From Olleya marilimosa CAM030 (GTDB lineage: Bacteria; Bacteroidota; Bacteroidia; Flavobacteriales; Flavobacteriaceae): DNA of 64,000 nt. Made by a program: the position numbers and the translations under genes. Positions 45,026 through 54,715 of this stretch are shown here, one piece after another. Numbering within the stretch: position 1 is the stretch's first letter; the number at the start of each line of letters is the position of its first letter. The stretch lies in assembly GCF_000518485.1 (NCBI RefSeq), contig NZ_JADR01000007.1, positions 186,001-250,000 of the forward strand. Reading direction: 5' to 3'. The notes below the pieces were generated by a model. That model had not been told where the DNA came from, made no database searches, and saw only the letters and a list, made by a program, of their open reading frames with translations.

Positions 45026-45060
45026 CGTAACGTTTTTCCAACTGTATTTAATATATAGTT

Positions 45061-46413
45061 ATGAAAAAATCATACCAAAGTTTAGAAGTAAATTCAATAT
45101 ATAATATGAAACAGGTGATTCACCGTAAGTTAAGTAGCAACTATCTTCGTTTAAGCTTAATTTTTTTACTAGCATTCTCAACCTCAATGTTCGCTCAAGA
45201 AGGCGATGCAGTTGTAGGTAAATCTTTATTTAACGCCAATTGTATAGCTTGTCACAAGTTGGACAAAAAAATGACAGGTCCTGCTTTACGTAAAGTAGAG
45301 TCTCGTTTGGCTGATACCGAAGATTTAGATAGAGAATGGTTGTACAAATGGATAAAAAATAGTGCAGGACTTATTAAATCTGGAGATGCATATGCAAACA
45401 AGATTTATAATGAGTACAATGGTGCTGCAATGAGTGCGTTTCCTACTCTTACTAATGCAGATATTGATAACATCTTAGCATATACTGCTACAGAGCCAAC
45501 TGCTGCTCCTGTGGCTGCAGGTGATCCTACTGTTACTAGTTCGTCTAATGCATCTTCTGAAGGAGGTATTTCTAATAAAATAATTTTAGGAGCATTAGGT
45601 GTTTTATTTGCATTGTTAGCGGGAGCCTTATTTTTAGTTAACAAGACACTTCGTAATTTTGCTGAAGCAAAAGGTGTTGAGTTGTCTGAGACTACAAAGC
45701 GTACACCAATATGGAAAGCATTTGTTCAAAATCAATTTTTAGTTTTGGTATCAGTTGTGGTGTTGTTGTTGTCTAGTGCTTATTTTGTATATGGTTTCTT
45801 TATGCAGGTAGGTGTTAATCAAGGTTACGAGCCTATTCAGCCTATACATTATTCACATAGAATTCATGCAGGTGAAAATGGTATTGATTGTAAATACTGT
45901 CACTCTTCTGCTAGAGTTAGTAAGCATTCAGGTATACCTTCATTAAATGTTTGTATGAATTGTCATAAATCTATTTATGAAGTTGCTGCCGAAACGCAAG
46001 CTGAAGGATTATCAGAATATGGAGTAGATTACAATGCTGAAATCAAAAAACTTTATAATGCAGTTGGTTGGGATGATGCAGAACAAAAGTATACAGGAAA
46101 AACAGCTCCAGTTAAATGGATTCAAATTCATAAATTACCAGACTTTGCATATTTTAATCACTCGCAACACGTAGTGGTTGGAGGTGTAGAGTGTCAAACT
46201 TGTCATGGTCCTGTTGAAGAAATGGAAATTATGTACCAACATGCGCCATTAACAATGGGCTGGTGTATAAACTGTCACAGAGAGACAGATGTGAAAGTTA
46301 AAGACAACGCATATTACACTAAAATCCATGAGCAACTTTACAAAAAGTATGGTAAGGATAACTTTACTGCAGCTCAAATGGGAGGTTTAGAATGTGGTAA
46401 GTGTCATTACTAA
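45061..46413 (+). CDS. actA: ActA, multiheme cytochrome c subunit of alternative complex III
   Basis: A 450-residue periplasmic membrane-attached cytochrome. After a signal segment (LIFLLAFSTSMFAQ) comes a monoheme domain with NCIACHKLD, then a linker, one transmembrane helix (about 176-196), another (about 228-250), and a cytochrome c3-type region with five heme sites: CKYCH, CMNCH, CQTCH, CINCH and CGKCH. Six CxxCH sites in all. In the F. johnsoniae structure ActA carries electrons from the iron-sulfur subunit to the terminal c heme. Fusion of a leading monoheme domain is seen here. The start is either 45061 or the ATG at 45106 (MKQVIHRK), which gives a more usual signal peptide length; I keep the longer form with reservation. 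Confidence 0.92.
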   Translation: MKKSYQSLEVNSIYNMKQVIHRKLSSNYLRLSLIFLLAFSTSMFAQEGDAVVGKSLFNANCIACHKLDKKMTGPALRKVESRLADTEDLDREWLYKWIKNSAGLIKSGDAYANKIYNEYNGAAMSAFPTLTNADIDNILAYTATEPTAAPVAAGDPTVTSSSNASSEGGISNKIILGALGVLFALLAGALFLVNKTLRNFAEAKGVELSETTKRTPIWKAFVQNQFLVLVSVVVLLLSSAYFVYGFFMQVGVNQGYEPIQPIHYSHRIHAGENGIDCKYCHSSARVSKHSGIPSLNVCMNCHKSIYEVAAETQAEGLSEYGVDYNAEIKKLYNAVGWDDAEQKYTGKTAPVKWIQIHKLPDFAYFNHSQHVVVGGVECQTCHGPVEEMEIMYQHAPLTMGWCINCHRETDVKVKDNAYYTKIHEQLYKKYGKDNFTAAQMGGLECGKCHY

Positions 46414-46488
46414 AAACAAGATTTTTCTTTTCCTTTAAAATGGAAAACCTTAAAATAATTAATAAAGAAATAAATTCAATTATATAAT

Positions 46489-49400
46489 ATGTCATCAAAC
46501 AAGAAATACTGGAAAAGTGTTGAGGAGCTAAAAGATAGCTCTATTGTTGAGACGCTAAAACAAAACGAATTTGTTCAAGAAATTCCTACTGATGAGTTCT
46601 TAGGTGATAAGGAAACGTTAGAGGCTTCTTCAACAACACGTCGTGATTTCTTAAAGTATGTTGGTTTTAGTACAGCAGCTGCTTCTTTAGCAGCGTGTGA
46701 AGGACCAGTAGTTAAGTCAATACCTTACGTAGTACAGCCAGACAGAATTGTTCCTGGTGTTGCAAATTATTATGCAACAACTATTGCTAATGGTTTTGAT
46801 TTTGCAAGTGTTTTAGTTAAGACTCGAGAAGGTCGTCCAATTAAGATTGAAAATAATACTTTAGCTGCTACTAATGGTAGTGCCAATGCTAGAGTTAATG
46901 CTTCGGTTTTAGACTTATATGATAGTACTAGAGTGCAAGGACCTAAAAAAGGTGGTGCCTCTATTTCTTGGTCAGATTTCGAATCTGAAACGACAACAGC
47001 ATTAAATAATATAAAGAATTCTGGAAAGCAAATTGTTTTGTTAACTCAAACTTATGCAAGTCCTTCAACATCAAAATTAGTTGCGGAATTTACTGAAAAG
47101 TATGGTAATGTAAACCACGTGGTTTATGATGCTATTTCAGAGTCAGCTGCTTTGGATGCTTATCAGGCTATGTATGGTGAGCGTGGTTTAGCTAATTATG
47201 ACTTTTCTAAAGCAATGACAATTGTTTCAGTAGGAGCAGATTTTCTTGGTGATTGGCAAGGTGGAGGTTTTGACTCTGCTTATGCTAAAGGACGTATACC
47301 AGTAGATGGTAAAATGTCTCGTCATATTCAGTTTGAGTCAAATATGTCTCTTTCTGGTGCTAATGCAGATAAGCGTGTACCTTTGACACCTTCTCAACAA
47401 AAACTTGCTTTGGCACAATTACATAGTTTAATTGTTGGTGGATCTGTAAATGCTAACGCGTTACCTGCTAAGATTAAAGAAGCAGTACAAAAAGCAGCTT
47501 CAGAATTAATTAAAGCTGGTAGTAATGGTGTTTTAGTAACAGGTATTCAAGATGTGAATGCGCAAACTGTTGCTTTAGAAATTAATAAAAAACTAGGTAG
47601 TAAGGCTTTTGATCCTAAGACGCCTATAAAAACTCGTCAAGGAAATAATAAATCAGTACAAACTTTAATATCTGACATGAAAGCAGGTAAAGTAGGTGCA
47701 GTTATTATGAGCGGAGTTAACCCAATGTATACATTAGCTAATGCTTCTGAATTTGCTGAGGGTATAAAAAATACAACATTGTCTGTGGCTTTCACTTCTA
47801 AGGAAGATGAAACAGCTTCACTAGTACAATATATTGCAGCAGCTCCTCATTATTTAGAATCTTGGGGTGATGTAGAATTAAAGAAGGGTCACTTTGCGTT
47901 AATGCAACCAACTATAAGACCTTTATTTGATACAAAACAGTTTCAAGATGTTTTATTAAAGTGGAATGAGAATAGCACTTCATTTAATGAGTATATCAAA
48001 GCAACTTGGAAAGAAAGTATTCTTAATGGAAGTTCTTACAATCAAGCACTTCATGACGGATCATTTGTTAGCTCAGCTCCAATTATAGAAGAGGTAGCAG
48101 AAGAAATTTCTGAAGATGAATTACCAGCTAGCAATGCAGCTAGAGCGTTAGCATCTTCTGCAAAAACAAATGGTACAGAATTAACATTATATTCTAAAGT
48201 TGGAATGGGTGATGGTCAACAGGCTAATAACCCTTGGTTACAAGAGTTTCCAGATCCAATTACTAGAACATCATGGGATAACTATTTAACGGTTTCTAAA
48301 TCTGATGCCGAAGCTTGGAATATAGTTAACGAAAATGACTCAACAGGTGCTTTAAATGGTAGTTATGTTAACCTTAAATTAGGTAATACTACATTAGCTA
48401 ATGTACCAGTTATCATTCAGCCTGGTCAAGCAAAAGGATCTGTAGGTTTAGCATTTGGATATGGTAGATCAGCTGGACTTAAAGATGAAATGAAAACAGG
48501 TGTAAATGCTTTTACACTTTATAAAGATTTTAATACTGTTCAAAGCGTATCTATTGAGCCTGCAACTGGAATGCATGAATTTGCATGTGTACAATTACAG
48601 AATACCTTAATGGGTCGTGGTGATATTATTAAAGAAACGACTTTAGAAATATTTAATACCAAAGATAAGCACTATTGGAATGAAGTTCCTATGGTATCTT
48701 TAAATCACCAAGAAACTCCAGTTACTTCTCCTGAAGTTGATTTATGGGATGAATTTGATCGTTCTATAGGTCATCACTTTAACTTATCAATAGACTTAAA
48801 CGCTTGTACAGGTTGTGGAGCATGTGTTATCGCTTGTCATGCTGAAAACAACGTGCCAGTAGTTGGTAAAGAAGAAATTAGACGTAGTCGTGATATGCAT
48901 TGGTTACGTATTGATAGATATTATTCTTCTGAAGATACTTTTGCAGAAGATGATGCAAAAAAAGAAGGTTTCTCTGGGTTATTTGGAGATAATGGTTCTT
49001 TAGGAGGTTTTGGAGAATTAGAAGATCCTGCAGATAATCCTCAAGTAGCGTTCCAACCAGTAATGTGTCAACATTGTAACCACGCACCTTGTGAGACTGT
49101 ATGTCCTGTAGCTGCTACAGCACACGGTAGACAAGGTCAAAACCATATGGCATACAACAGATGTGTGGGTACAAGATATTGTGCTAACAACTGTCCATAT
49201 AAAGTAAGACGTTTCAACTGGTTCTTATATAATGGAAATGATGAGTTTGATTACCACATGAATAATGACTTAGGTCGTATGGTAATTAATCCTGATGTTA
49301 CTGTACGTTCTCGTGGTGTAATGGAAAAATGTTCTATGTGTATTCAAAAGACACAAAAAACGATTCTTGATGCTAAGCGTGATGGACGTGAGATTAAGGA

Positions 49401-49590
49401 CGGAGAATTCCAAACAGCTTGTTCAGCTGCATGTAGTAGTGGAGCAATGGTATTTGGAGATATTAACGATAAGGAAAGTAAAGTTGCAAAACTTTTAAAA
49501 GACGATCGTATGTATCACTTATTAGAAAGTGTTGGTACTAAACCTAATGTTCAGTATCATACTAAAGTGAGAAACACGAAAGAAGCATAA
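46489..49590 (+). CDS. actB: ActB, molybdopterin-oxidoreductase-like iron-sulfur subunit of alternative complex III
   Basis: A 1033-residue fusion of a molybdopterin oxidoreductase-like domain (about 55-735) and a ferredoxin-like domain (about 745-1033). The N-terminal TTRRDFLKYVGFSTAAASLAAC is a Tat-like signal that occurs internally after about 50 residues, a known variant of this family. Iron-sulfur ligands are in CTGCGACVIACHAENN, CQHCNHAPCETVCPV, CVGTRYCANNCPYKVRR and CSMCIQKTQ with CSAACSSGAM. In characterised complexes the molybdenum domain holds no cofactor. It passes electrons from menaquinol oxidised by ActC/F to ActA. It lies 75 bp after actA. Confidence 0.95.
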   Translation: MSSNKKYWKSVEELKDSSIVETLKQNEFVQEIPTDEFLGDKETLEASSTTRRDFLKYVGFSTAAASLAACEGPVVKSIPYVVQPDRIVPGVANYYATTIANGFDFASVLVKTREGRPIKIENNTLAATNGSANARVNASVLDLYDSTRVQGPKKGGASISWSDFESETTTALNNIKNSGKQIVLLTQTYASPSTSKLVAEFTEKYGNVNHVVYDAISESAALDAYQAMYGERGLANYDFSKAMTIVSVGADFLGDWQGGGFDSAYAKGRIPVDGKMSRHIQFESNMSLSGANADKRVPLTPSQQKLALAQLHSLIVGGSVNANALPAKIKEAVQKAASELIKAGSNGVLVTGIQDVNAQTVALEINKKLGSKAFDPKTPIKTRQGNNKSVQTLISDMKAGKVGAVIMSGVNPMYTLANASEFAEGIKNTTLSVAFTSKEDETASLVQYIAAAPHYLESWGDVELKKGHFALMQPTIRPLFDTKQFQDVLLKWNENSTSFNEYIKATWKESILNGSSYNQALHDGSFVSSAPIIEEVAEEISEDELPASNAARALASSAKTNGTELTLYSKVGMGDGQQANNPWLQEFPDPITRTSWDNYLTVSKSDAEAWNIVNENDSTGALNGSYVNLKLGNTTLANVPVIIQPGQAKGSVGLAFGYGRSAGLKDEMKTGVNAFTLYKDFNTVQSVSIEPATGMHEFACVQLQNTLMGRGDIIKETTLEIFNTKDKHYWNEVPMVSLNHQETPVTSPEVDLWDEFDRSIGHHFNLSIDLNACTGCGACVIACHAENNVPVVGKEEIRRSRDMHWLRIDRYYSSEDTFAEDDAKKEGFSGLFGDNGSLGGFGELEDPADNPQVAFQPVMCQHCNHAPCETVCPVAATAHGRQGQNHMAYNRCVGTRYCANNCPYKVRRFNWFLYNGNDEFDYHMNNDLGRMVINPDVTVRSRGVMEKCSMCIQKTQKTILDAKRDGREIKDGEFQTACSAACSSGAMVFGDINDKESKVAKLLKDDRMYHLLESVGTKPNVQYHTKVRNTKEA

Positions 49591-49622
49591 AAAGATTAAT
49601 TAATAAACAATTATAAAGGATT

Positions 49623-51080
49623 ATGGCGTCTCATTACGAAGCACCTATTAGAAGACCTTTGGTTACAGGTGAGAAATCTTACCACGATGTAACTGTAGAT
49701 ATCGCAGCACCTGTTGAAGGTAAAGCTAACAAACAGTGGTGGATTGTATTTTCTATTGCACTTGTTGCTTTTCTTTGGGGAATAGGTTGTATTATATACA
49801 CCGTTTCTACAGGAATCGGAACTTGGGGTCTAAACAGAACAGTAAACTGGGCTTGGGATATTACTAACTTCGTTTGGTGGGTTGGTATTGGTCACGCAGG
49901 AACATTAATTTCTGCAGTACTATTATTATTCCGTCAAAAATGGAGAATGGCAATTAACCGTTCTGCTGAAGCAATGACTATTTTCTCAGTAGTACAAGCA
50001 GGTTTATTCCCAATTATTCACATGGGTCGTCCATGGTTAGCATATTGGGTTTTACCAATACCTAATCAGTTTGGTTCATTATGGGTAAACTTTAATTCAC
50101 CTTTACTATGGGACGTATTTGCAATCTCAACGTATTTATCAGTATCATTAGTTTTCTGGTGGACTGGTTTATTACCTGACTTTGCAATGTTACGTGATAG
50201 AGCTATTAAACCTTTCCAAAAGAAAATTTATAGCTTATTAAGTTTTGGTTGGACAGGTCGTGCTAAAGATTGGCAACGTTTTGAAGAGGTTTCTCTTGTG
50301 CTTGCAGGTTTAGCTACTCCGTTAGTACTTTCAGTACATACCATTGTATCTTTTGACTTTGCAACTTCAGTTATACCTGGATGGCATACAACAATCTTCC
50401 CTCCATACTTTGTGGCAGGTGCGATTTTCTCAGGATTTGCTATGGTAAATACATTACTTATCATCATGAGAAAAGTATGTAACCTAGAAGACTATATTAC
50501 AGTACAACATATAGAGTTAATGAATATTGTTATCATGCTTACAGGTTCTATAGTTGGTGTGGCTTACATAACAGAGTTATTTGTAGCTTGGTATTCTGGT
50601 GTAGAGTATGAGCAATATGCGTTCTTAAACAGAGCAACAGGTCCTTACGCTTGGGCTTATTGGATGATGATGAGCTGTAACGTATTTTCTCCGCAATTTA
50701 TGTGGTTTAAAAAATTACGTACAAGCATAATGTTCTCATTCTTTATTTCGATTGTAGTAAACATAGGAATGTGGTTTGAACGTTTTGTAATTATCGTTAC
50801 ATCTTTACACAGAGATTATTTACCATCATCATGGACTATGTTCTCACCAACATTTGTTGATATTGGTATATTTATTGGAACAATTGGTTTCTTCTTTGTA
50901 CTTTTCTTATTATACTCTAGAACTTTCCCTGTAATAGCACAAGCAGAGGTTAAAACCATTTTAAAATCTTCTGGAGATCGTTACAAAACCATCAGAGAAA
51001 GAGGAGATAGTTTAGTAGGTACTGGATCAGATGCCAGAACTTCTGTAGTTAATAATAATGAATCAAAAAACATAAAGTAG
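49623..51080 (+). CDS. actC: ActC, NrfD/PsrC-like quinol-oxidising membrane subunit
   Basis: A 485-residue integral membrane protein with about ten helices, including TNFVWWVGIGHAGTLISAVLLLFRQKWR, the NrfD signature with the conserved His, and PIIHMGRPWLAYW near the quinol site. It belongs to the polysulfide reductase NrfD family and pairs with a paralogue, ActF, in one complex. Start 49623 lies 32 bp after actB. The last 50 residues are hydrophilic and Ser/Asn-rich, probably cytosolic. Function by family knowledge is menaquinol binding and possible proton translocation. Confidence 0.95.
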   Translation: MASHYEAPIRRPLVTGEKSYHDVTVDIAAPVEGKANKQWWIVFSIALVAFLWGIGCIIYTVSTGIGTWGLNRTVNWAWDITNFVWWVGIGHAGTLISAVLLLFRQKWRMAINRSAEAMTIFSVVQAGLFPIIHMGRPWLAYWVLPIPNQFGSLWVNFNSPLLWDVFAISTYLSVSLVFWWTGLLPDFAMLRDRAIKPFQKKIYSLLSFGWTGRAKDWQRFEEVSLVLAGLATPLVLSVHTIVSFDFATSVIPGWHTTIFPPYFVAGAIFSGFAMVNTLLIIMRKVCNLEDYITVQHIELMNIVIMLTGSIVGVAYITELFVAWYSGVEYEQYAFLNRATGPYAWAYWMMMSCNVFSPQFMWFKKLRTSIMFSFFISIVVNIGMWFERFVIIVTSLHRDYLPSSWTMFSPTFVDIGIFIGTIGFFFVLFLLYSRTFPVIAQAEVKTILKSSGDRYKTIRERGDSLVGTGSDARTSVVNNNESKNIK

Positions 51081-51083
51081 CAT

Positions 51084-51614
51084 ATGGAAGCTTCAAAAGT
51101 AATTCACGCTATTTATAACGATGACGATGTGTTAATGAATGCAGTTAAGAAAGTTAAAGCTGCAAAACATCAAATCGAAGAGATATATACACCTTTTCCA
51201 GTTCACGGACTAGATAAGGCGATGGGATTAGCTCCAACACGTTTAGCTATTTGTGCATTTTTGTACGGTTGTGTTGGTTTAACAGTAGCAGTTTTAATGA
51301 TGAATTTCATTATGATTGAAGATTGGCCTCAAGATATTGGTGGTAAACCTAGTTTTAGTTACCTAGAAAATATGCCAGCATTTGTACCAATTATGTTTGA
51401 GCTTACTGTGTTTTTTGCAGCCCATTTAATGGTAATAACATTTTACTTAAGAAGTAAGATGTGGCCTTTTAAAAAAGCTGAAAACCCAGATCCTAGAACA
51501 ACTGATGACCATTTTTTAATGGAACTTCCAATTCATAATAATGAACTTGAATTACAAAGTTTATTATCAGAAACTGGAGCAGTTGAAATTAACGTAGTAG
51601 ATAAAGCACATTAA
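51084..51614 (+). CDS. actD: ActD, DUF3341 membrane subunit of alternative complex III
   Basis: A 176-residue protein with two transmembrane helices (about 53-75 and 95-120) and a soluble N-terminal domain beginning with KVIHAIYNDDDVLMNAVKKV and continuing HQIEEIYTPFPVHGLDKAMGL, the DUF3341 core. It anchors the complex on the cytosolic side. It starts 3 bp after actC, so it is translated from the same message with coupling likely. Confidence 0.93.
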   Translation: MEASKVIHAIYNDDDVLMNAVKKVKAAKHQIEEIYTPFPVHGLDKAMGLAPTRLAICAFLYGCVGLTVAVLMMNFIMIEDWPQDIGGKPSFSYLENMPAFVPIMFELTVFFAAHLMVITFYLRSKMWPFKKAENPDPRTTDDHFLMELPIHNNELELQSLLSETGAVEINVVDKAH

Positions 51615-51623
51615 TTAGATAGA

Positions 51624-52181
51624 ATGAAACATTTAATTAAAATATCAATAATAGCCTTAATTGCAATATCGTTTACTTCTTGTAATAAGAGTTCTCGTCC
51701 AAACTATCAGTACATGCCTAACATGTATGAGTCTGTTGCATACGATGCTTATCAAGAGTCTGATGCATTTGCAAATGGAGTAGAAGCACAATTACCAGCT
51801 GATGGGACTATACCTAGAGGTTATACACCTTTTGAGTATTCAAACGATATAACAGGTTATGATTTAGCTAAAGCTGAATTAAAATCTCCTTTAGATTCCA
51901 CTCAGTTTGATGAGCCTAGAGCTAAAGAGTTATATAACATTTATTGTGGTATTTGTCATGGTAATAAAGGAGACGGTAAAGGTAATCTTGTTAAAAGAGA
52001 AAAAATCCTTGGTGTACCTAGTTACGACGATGCAGGAAGAGCCATTAACACAGGTAGCATTTATCATGTAATGTATTATGGTAAAAACTCAATGGGATCT
52101 TACGCTAACTTTTTAAGCGAGGAAGAACGTTGGCAAGTAGTTGCCTATGTTGAGAAATTAAAGGCAGACTTAGAAAAATAA
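51624..52181 (+). CDS. actE: ActE, monoheme cytochrome c lipoprotein
   Basis: A 185-residue protein with lipobox AISFTSCNKS (Cys20) and one heme c motif, CGICHGNKGDGKG, with the later conserved NTGSIYHVMYYGKNSMGSYANFL providing the axial Met. A longer lead (about 21-105) precedes the heme domain. It takes electrons from ActA and hands them to the oxidase. It starts 9 bp after actD. Confidence 0.94.
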   Translation: MKHLIKISIIALIAISFTSCNKSSRPNYQYMPNMYESVAYDAYQESDAFANGVEAQLPADGTIPRGYTPFEYSNDITGYDLAKAELKSPLDSTQFDEPRAKELYNIYCGICHGNKGDGKGNLVKREKILGVPSYDDAGRAINTGSIYHVMYYGKNSMGSYANFLSEEERWQVVAYVEKLKADLEK

Positions 52182-52207
52182 GATTTAGATAAAGTTTATA
52201 TATAGAT

Positions 52208-53575
52208 ATGTACACACTTTCAAATAGACTAAAATTAGTTTCACTAATCCTAATCATAGTAGGAGCTGGATTATGGGGAACAGGTTATTATTCATCTCAC
52301 CACGTTACTTTAGATAACGTTAAAACGATGTTAGCTGAAGAAGCAAGTCATGGTGGTCATGGTGATAGTCACGCAACTGTAACTGAAGATACACATGCTT
52401 CAAAAGATTCTCATAGTGATAATGCTTCACATGCTGATGCTGATGCACATCATGGTGATGAGCATGCAGAACACGTAATGCACCAAATTCACAATAGACC
52501 TTATTCAGCATTATATATTGCTGCATTTTTCTTTATGATGATTGCTTTAGGTGCTTTAGCATTTTACGCTATTCAATTTGCTGCACAAGCAGGATGGTCA
52601 CCTCTTTTATTTAGAGTAATGGAGGGTATCACCTATTACGTGCTGCCAGGAGCATTAATAGTATTGGCAATAGCTGTTTGGGCTGGAGATCATATATTTG
52701 TTTGGATGAATCCAGATATGGTTAATCCCGAAAGTGATAAGTTTGACAAATTAGTTGCAGGTAAATCAGCATGGTTAAATACAACTGGGTTTGTTATTAG
52801 AGCATTAATTTTTATTGGAGGATGGTCTTTATATAGATACTTTGCTCGTAAATTTTCTTTAGCTCAAGATCAAGCACCTGAAGGTGACAGAAGTAACTTT
52901 AAAAAGTCTTTCCGTATTGCAGCAGCTTTTTTAGTCTTCTTTATTTATACTGAGTCTATGATGTCTTGGGACTGGATAATGAGTGTTGATCCTCACTGGT
53001 TTTCTACATTATTTGGATGGTATGTATTTGCAGGTATGATGGTATGTGCTGTAACAGTTATGGCTATGATTACTATCTATTTGAAATCTAAAGGTTTATT
53101 ACAACAAGTTAATGATAGTCATATTCATGATTTAGCTAAGTTTATGTTCGGATTTAGTATTTTCTGGACTTACCTATGGTTTTCTCAGTTCATGTTAATT
53201 TGGTACTCAAACATACCTGAAGAAGTAACTTATTTTGTAACTAGAATAGAAGATTACAACCTTCCTTTCTTTGGAATGATTGCAATGAATTTCTTATTTC
53301 CTCTTTTACTATTAATGAATAGTGATTACAAACGTATTCCTTGGTTTGTAGTTATGGCAGGAGTTGTCATATTAGCAGGACACTATATCGATATTTTTAA
53401 TATGATTATGCCAGCTACTGTAGGTGATAGATGGTTTATCGGTATGCCTGAAATAGGAGCAATTTTATTGTTCGCTGGTTTATTCATGTTTATTGTATTC
53501 TATGCAATATCTAAGCAACCACTTATAGCTAAAGGAAATCCTTTTATCAAGGAGAGTGAACATTTCCATTATTAA
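52208..53575 (+). CDS. actF: ActF, second quinol:cytochrome c oxidoreductase membrane subunit
   Basis: A 455-residue membrane protein paralogous to ActC, with about ten helices (e.g. SALYIAAFFFMMIALGALAFYAI) and conserved DWIMSVDPHWFSTLFGWYVF, the block seen in this family. Between the first helix and the second lies a histidine-rich soluble segment (about 41-94) with about fifteen His. Function by family: quinol site/proton path of complex III. It follows actE by 26 bp and precedes coxB by 30 bp. Confidence 0.94.
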   Translation: MYTLSNRLKLVSLILIIVGAGLWGTGYYSSHHVTLDNVKTMLAEEASHGGHGDSHATVTEDTHASKDSHSDNASHADADAHHGDEHAEHVMHQIHNRPYSALYIAAFFFMMIALGALAFYAIQFAAQAGWSPLLFRVMEGITYYVLPGALIVLAIAVWAGDHIFVWMNPDMVNPESDKFDKLVAGKSAWLNTTGFVIRALIFIGGWSLYRYFARKFSLAQDQAPEGDRSNFKKSFRIAAAFLVFFIYTESMMSWDWIMSVDPHWFSTLFGWYVFAGMMVCAVTVMAMITIYLKSKGLLQQVNDSHIHDLAKFMFGFSIFWTYLWFSQFMLIWYSNIPEEVTYFVTRIEDYNLPFFGMIAMNFLFPLLLLMNSDYKRIPWFVVMAGVVILAGHYIDIFNMIMPATVGDRWFIGMPEIGAILLFAGLFMFIVFYAISKQPLIAKGNPFIKESEHFHY

Positions 53576-53605
53576 TAAAAAATAAAATAAAGAAGAACGA
53601 TACCA

Positions 53606-54682
53606 ATGACGACTTTCTTATCAATTTTAGTTTTAGTATTTATTTTCGTTGCAATTTGGCAAATGGTTAAAATCTTTGATTTAACTCAAGCTGGAAAAAC
53701 AAACGATAATAACCAAGTAGCAAACGATAACGATAACCGTATTAACGGTTACTTAATGATAGGTTTTTTAATCTTCATTTATCTTATTACCATTGTATGT
53801 TTTGTTAAATGGGGAGATTTACCATTAATGTCTAATTCTGCTTCAGAACATGGACCTGGTATTGACAACTTAATGATCATTTCTATGATTGTTATCTTCT
53901 TTGTTCAAACAATTACTCAGTTTTTATTACACTATTTTGCTTTTAAATATAAAGGTGAAAAAGGCAGAAAAGCTTTGTTCTATGCCGATAACAATAAGCT
54001 AGAAGCTATTTGGACTATTATACCTGTAATAGTATTAGCAGGTTTAATCATTCAAGGTTTATTTACTTGGACTAGCATTATGAATATTGATGAAGAAGCT
54101 GATCCTATGGTTATTGAACTTTATGCTCAACAATTTAACTGGAAAGCAAGATATTCTGGTCCTGATAATGCTTTAGGTAAAGCAAACGTTAGATTAATTG
54201 ATATTAACAGAGCTAATGAGTTAGGTGTTGACGAATCAGATCCTAATGCTCAGGATGACGTAATTGTTAAAGAATTACATTTAGTAGTCGGTAAGCCTGT
54301 ATTATTTAAAATGCGTTCTCAAGATGTATTACACTCAGCTTATATGCCTCACTTCAGAGCTCAGATGAACTGTGTTCCAGGTATGATAACGCAGTTTGGT
54401 TTTACACCAACAAAAACAACTGCTGAAATGCGTGAAACGCAAGAAATTCAAGATAAAGTAGCTAATATCAACAAAATCAGAACAGAAAAGAGTCAATCTT
54501 TAATTGCTGAGGGTAAAGAAGCTTTAGAGCCTTATGAGTTTGATTATTTACTATTATGTAACAAGATTTGTGGTACATCTCACTATAACATGCAAATGAA
54601 AATTATAGTTGAAACACAAGAGGAGTATGATGAGTGGATGAAAGAGCAAAAGCTTTTTGTAGATTCATTAGTAAAAAATTAA
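53606..54682 (+). CDS. coxB: Cytochrome c oxidase subunit II
   Basis: A 358-residue subunit with two N-terminal helix pairs and a cupredoxin domain binding CuA. Ligands are visible: first His in DVLHSAYMPHF, then the pair of Cys with His and Met in CNKICGTSHYNM. Before the last strands there is an insertion of about 45 charged residues (ETQEIQDKVANINKIRTEKS and beyond) not present in the E. coli or mitochondrial enzymes. It receives electrons from the ActE heme c. A signal-like helix occupies residues 4-20. Starts 30 bp after actF. Confidence 0.96.
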   Translation: MTTFLSILVLVFIFVAIWQMVKIFDLTQAGKTNDNNQVANDNDNRINGYLMIGFLIFIYLITIVCFVKWGDLPLMSNSASEHGPGIDNLMIISMIVIFFVQTITQFLLHYFAFKYKGEKGRKALFYADNNKLEAIWTIIPVIVLAGLIIQGLFTWTSIMNIDEEADPMVIELYAQQFNWKARYSGPDNALGKANVRLIDINRANELGVDESDPNAQDDVIVKELHLVVGKPVLFKMRSQDVLHSAYMPHFRAQMNCVPGMITQFGFTPTKTTAEMRETQEIQDKVANINKIRTEKSQSLIAEGKEALEPYEFDYLLLCNKICGTSHYNMQMKIIVETQEEYDEWMKEQKLFVDSLVKN

Positions 54683-54715
54683 ATAACAAGAAATTAAATT
54701 TAAAGATTTTAGATT

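Noticed and set aside
46428-46447. Six-bp TTTTCC/GGAAAA hairpin between actA and actB
   Set aside because: Weak and without a following T run; not enough to claim a terminator or processing site.
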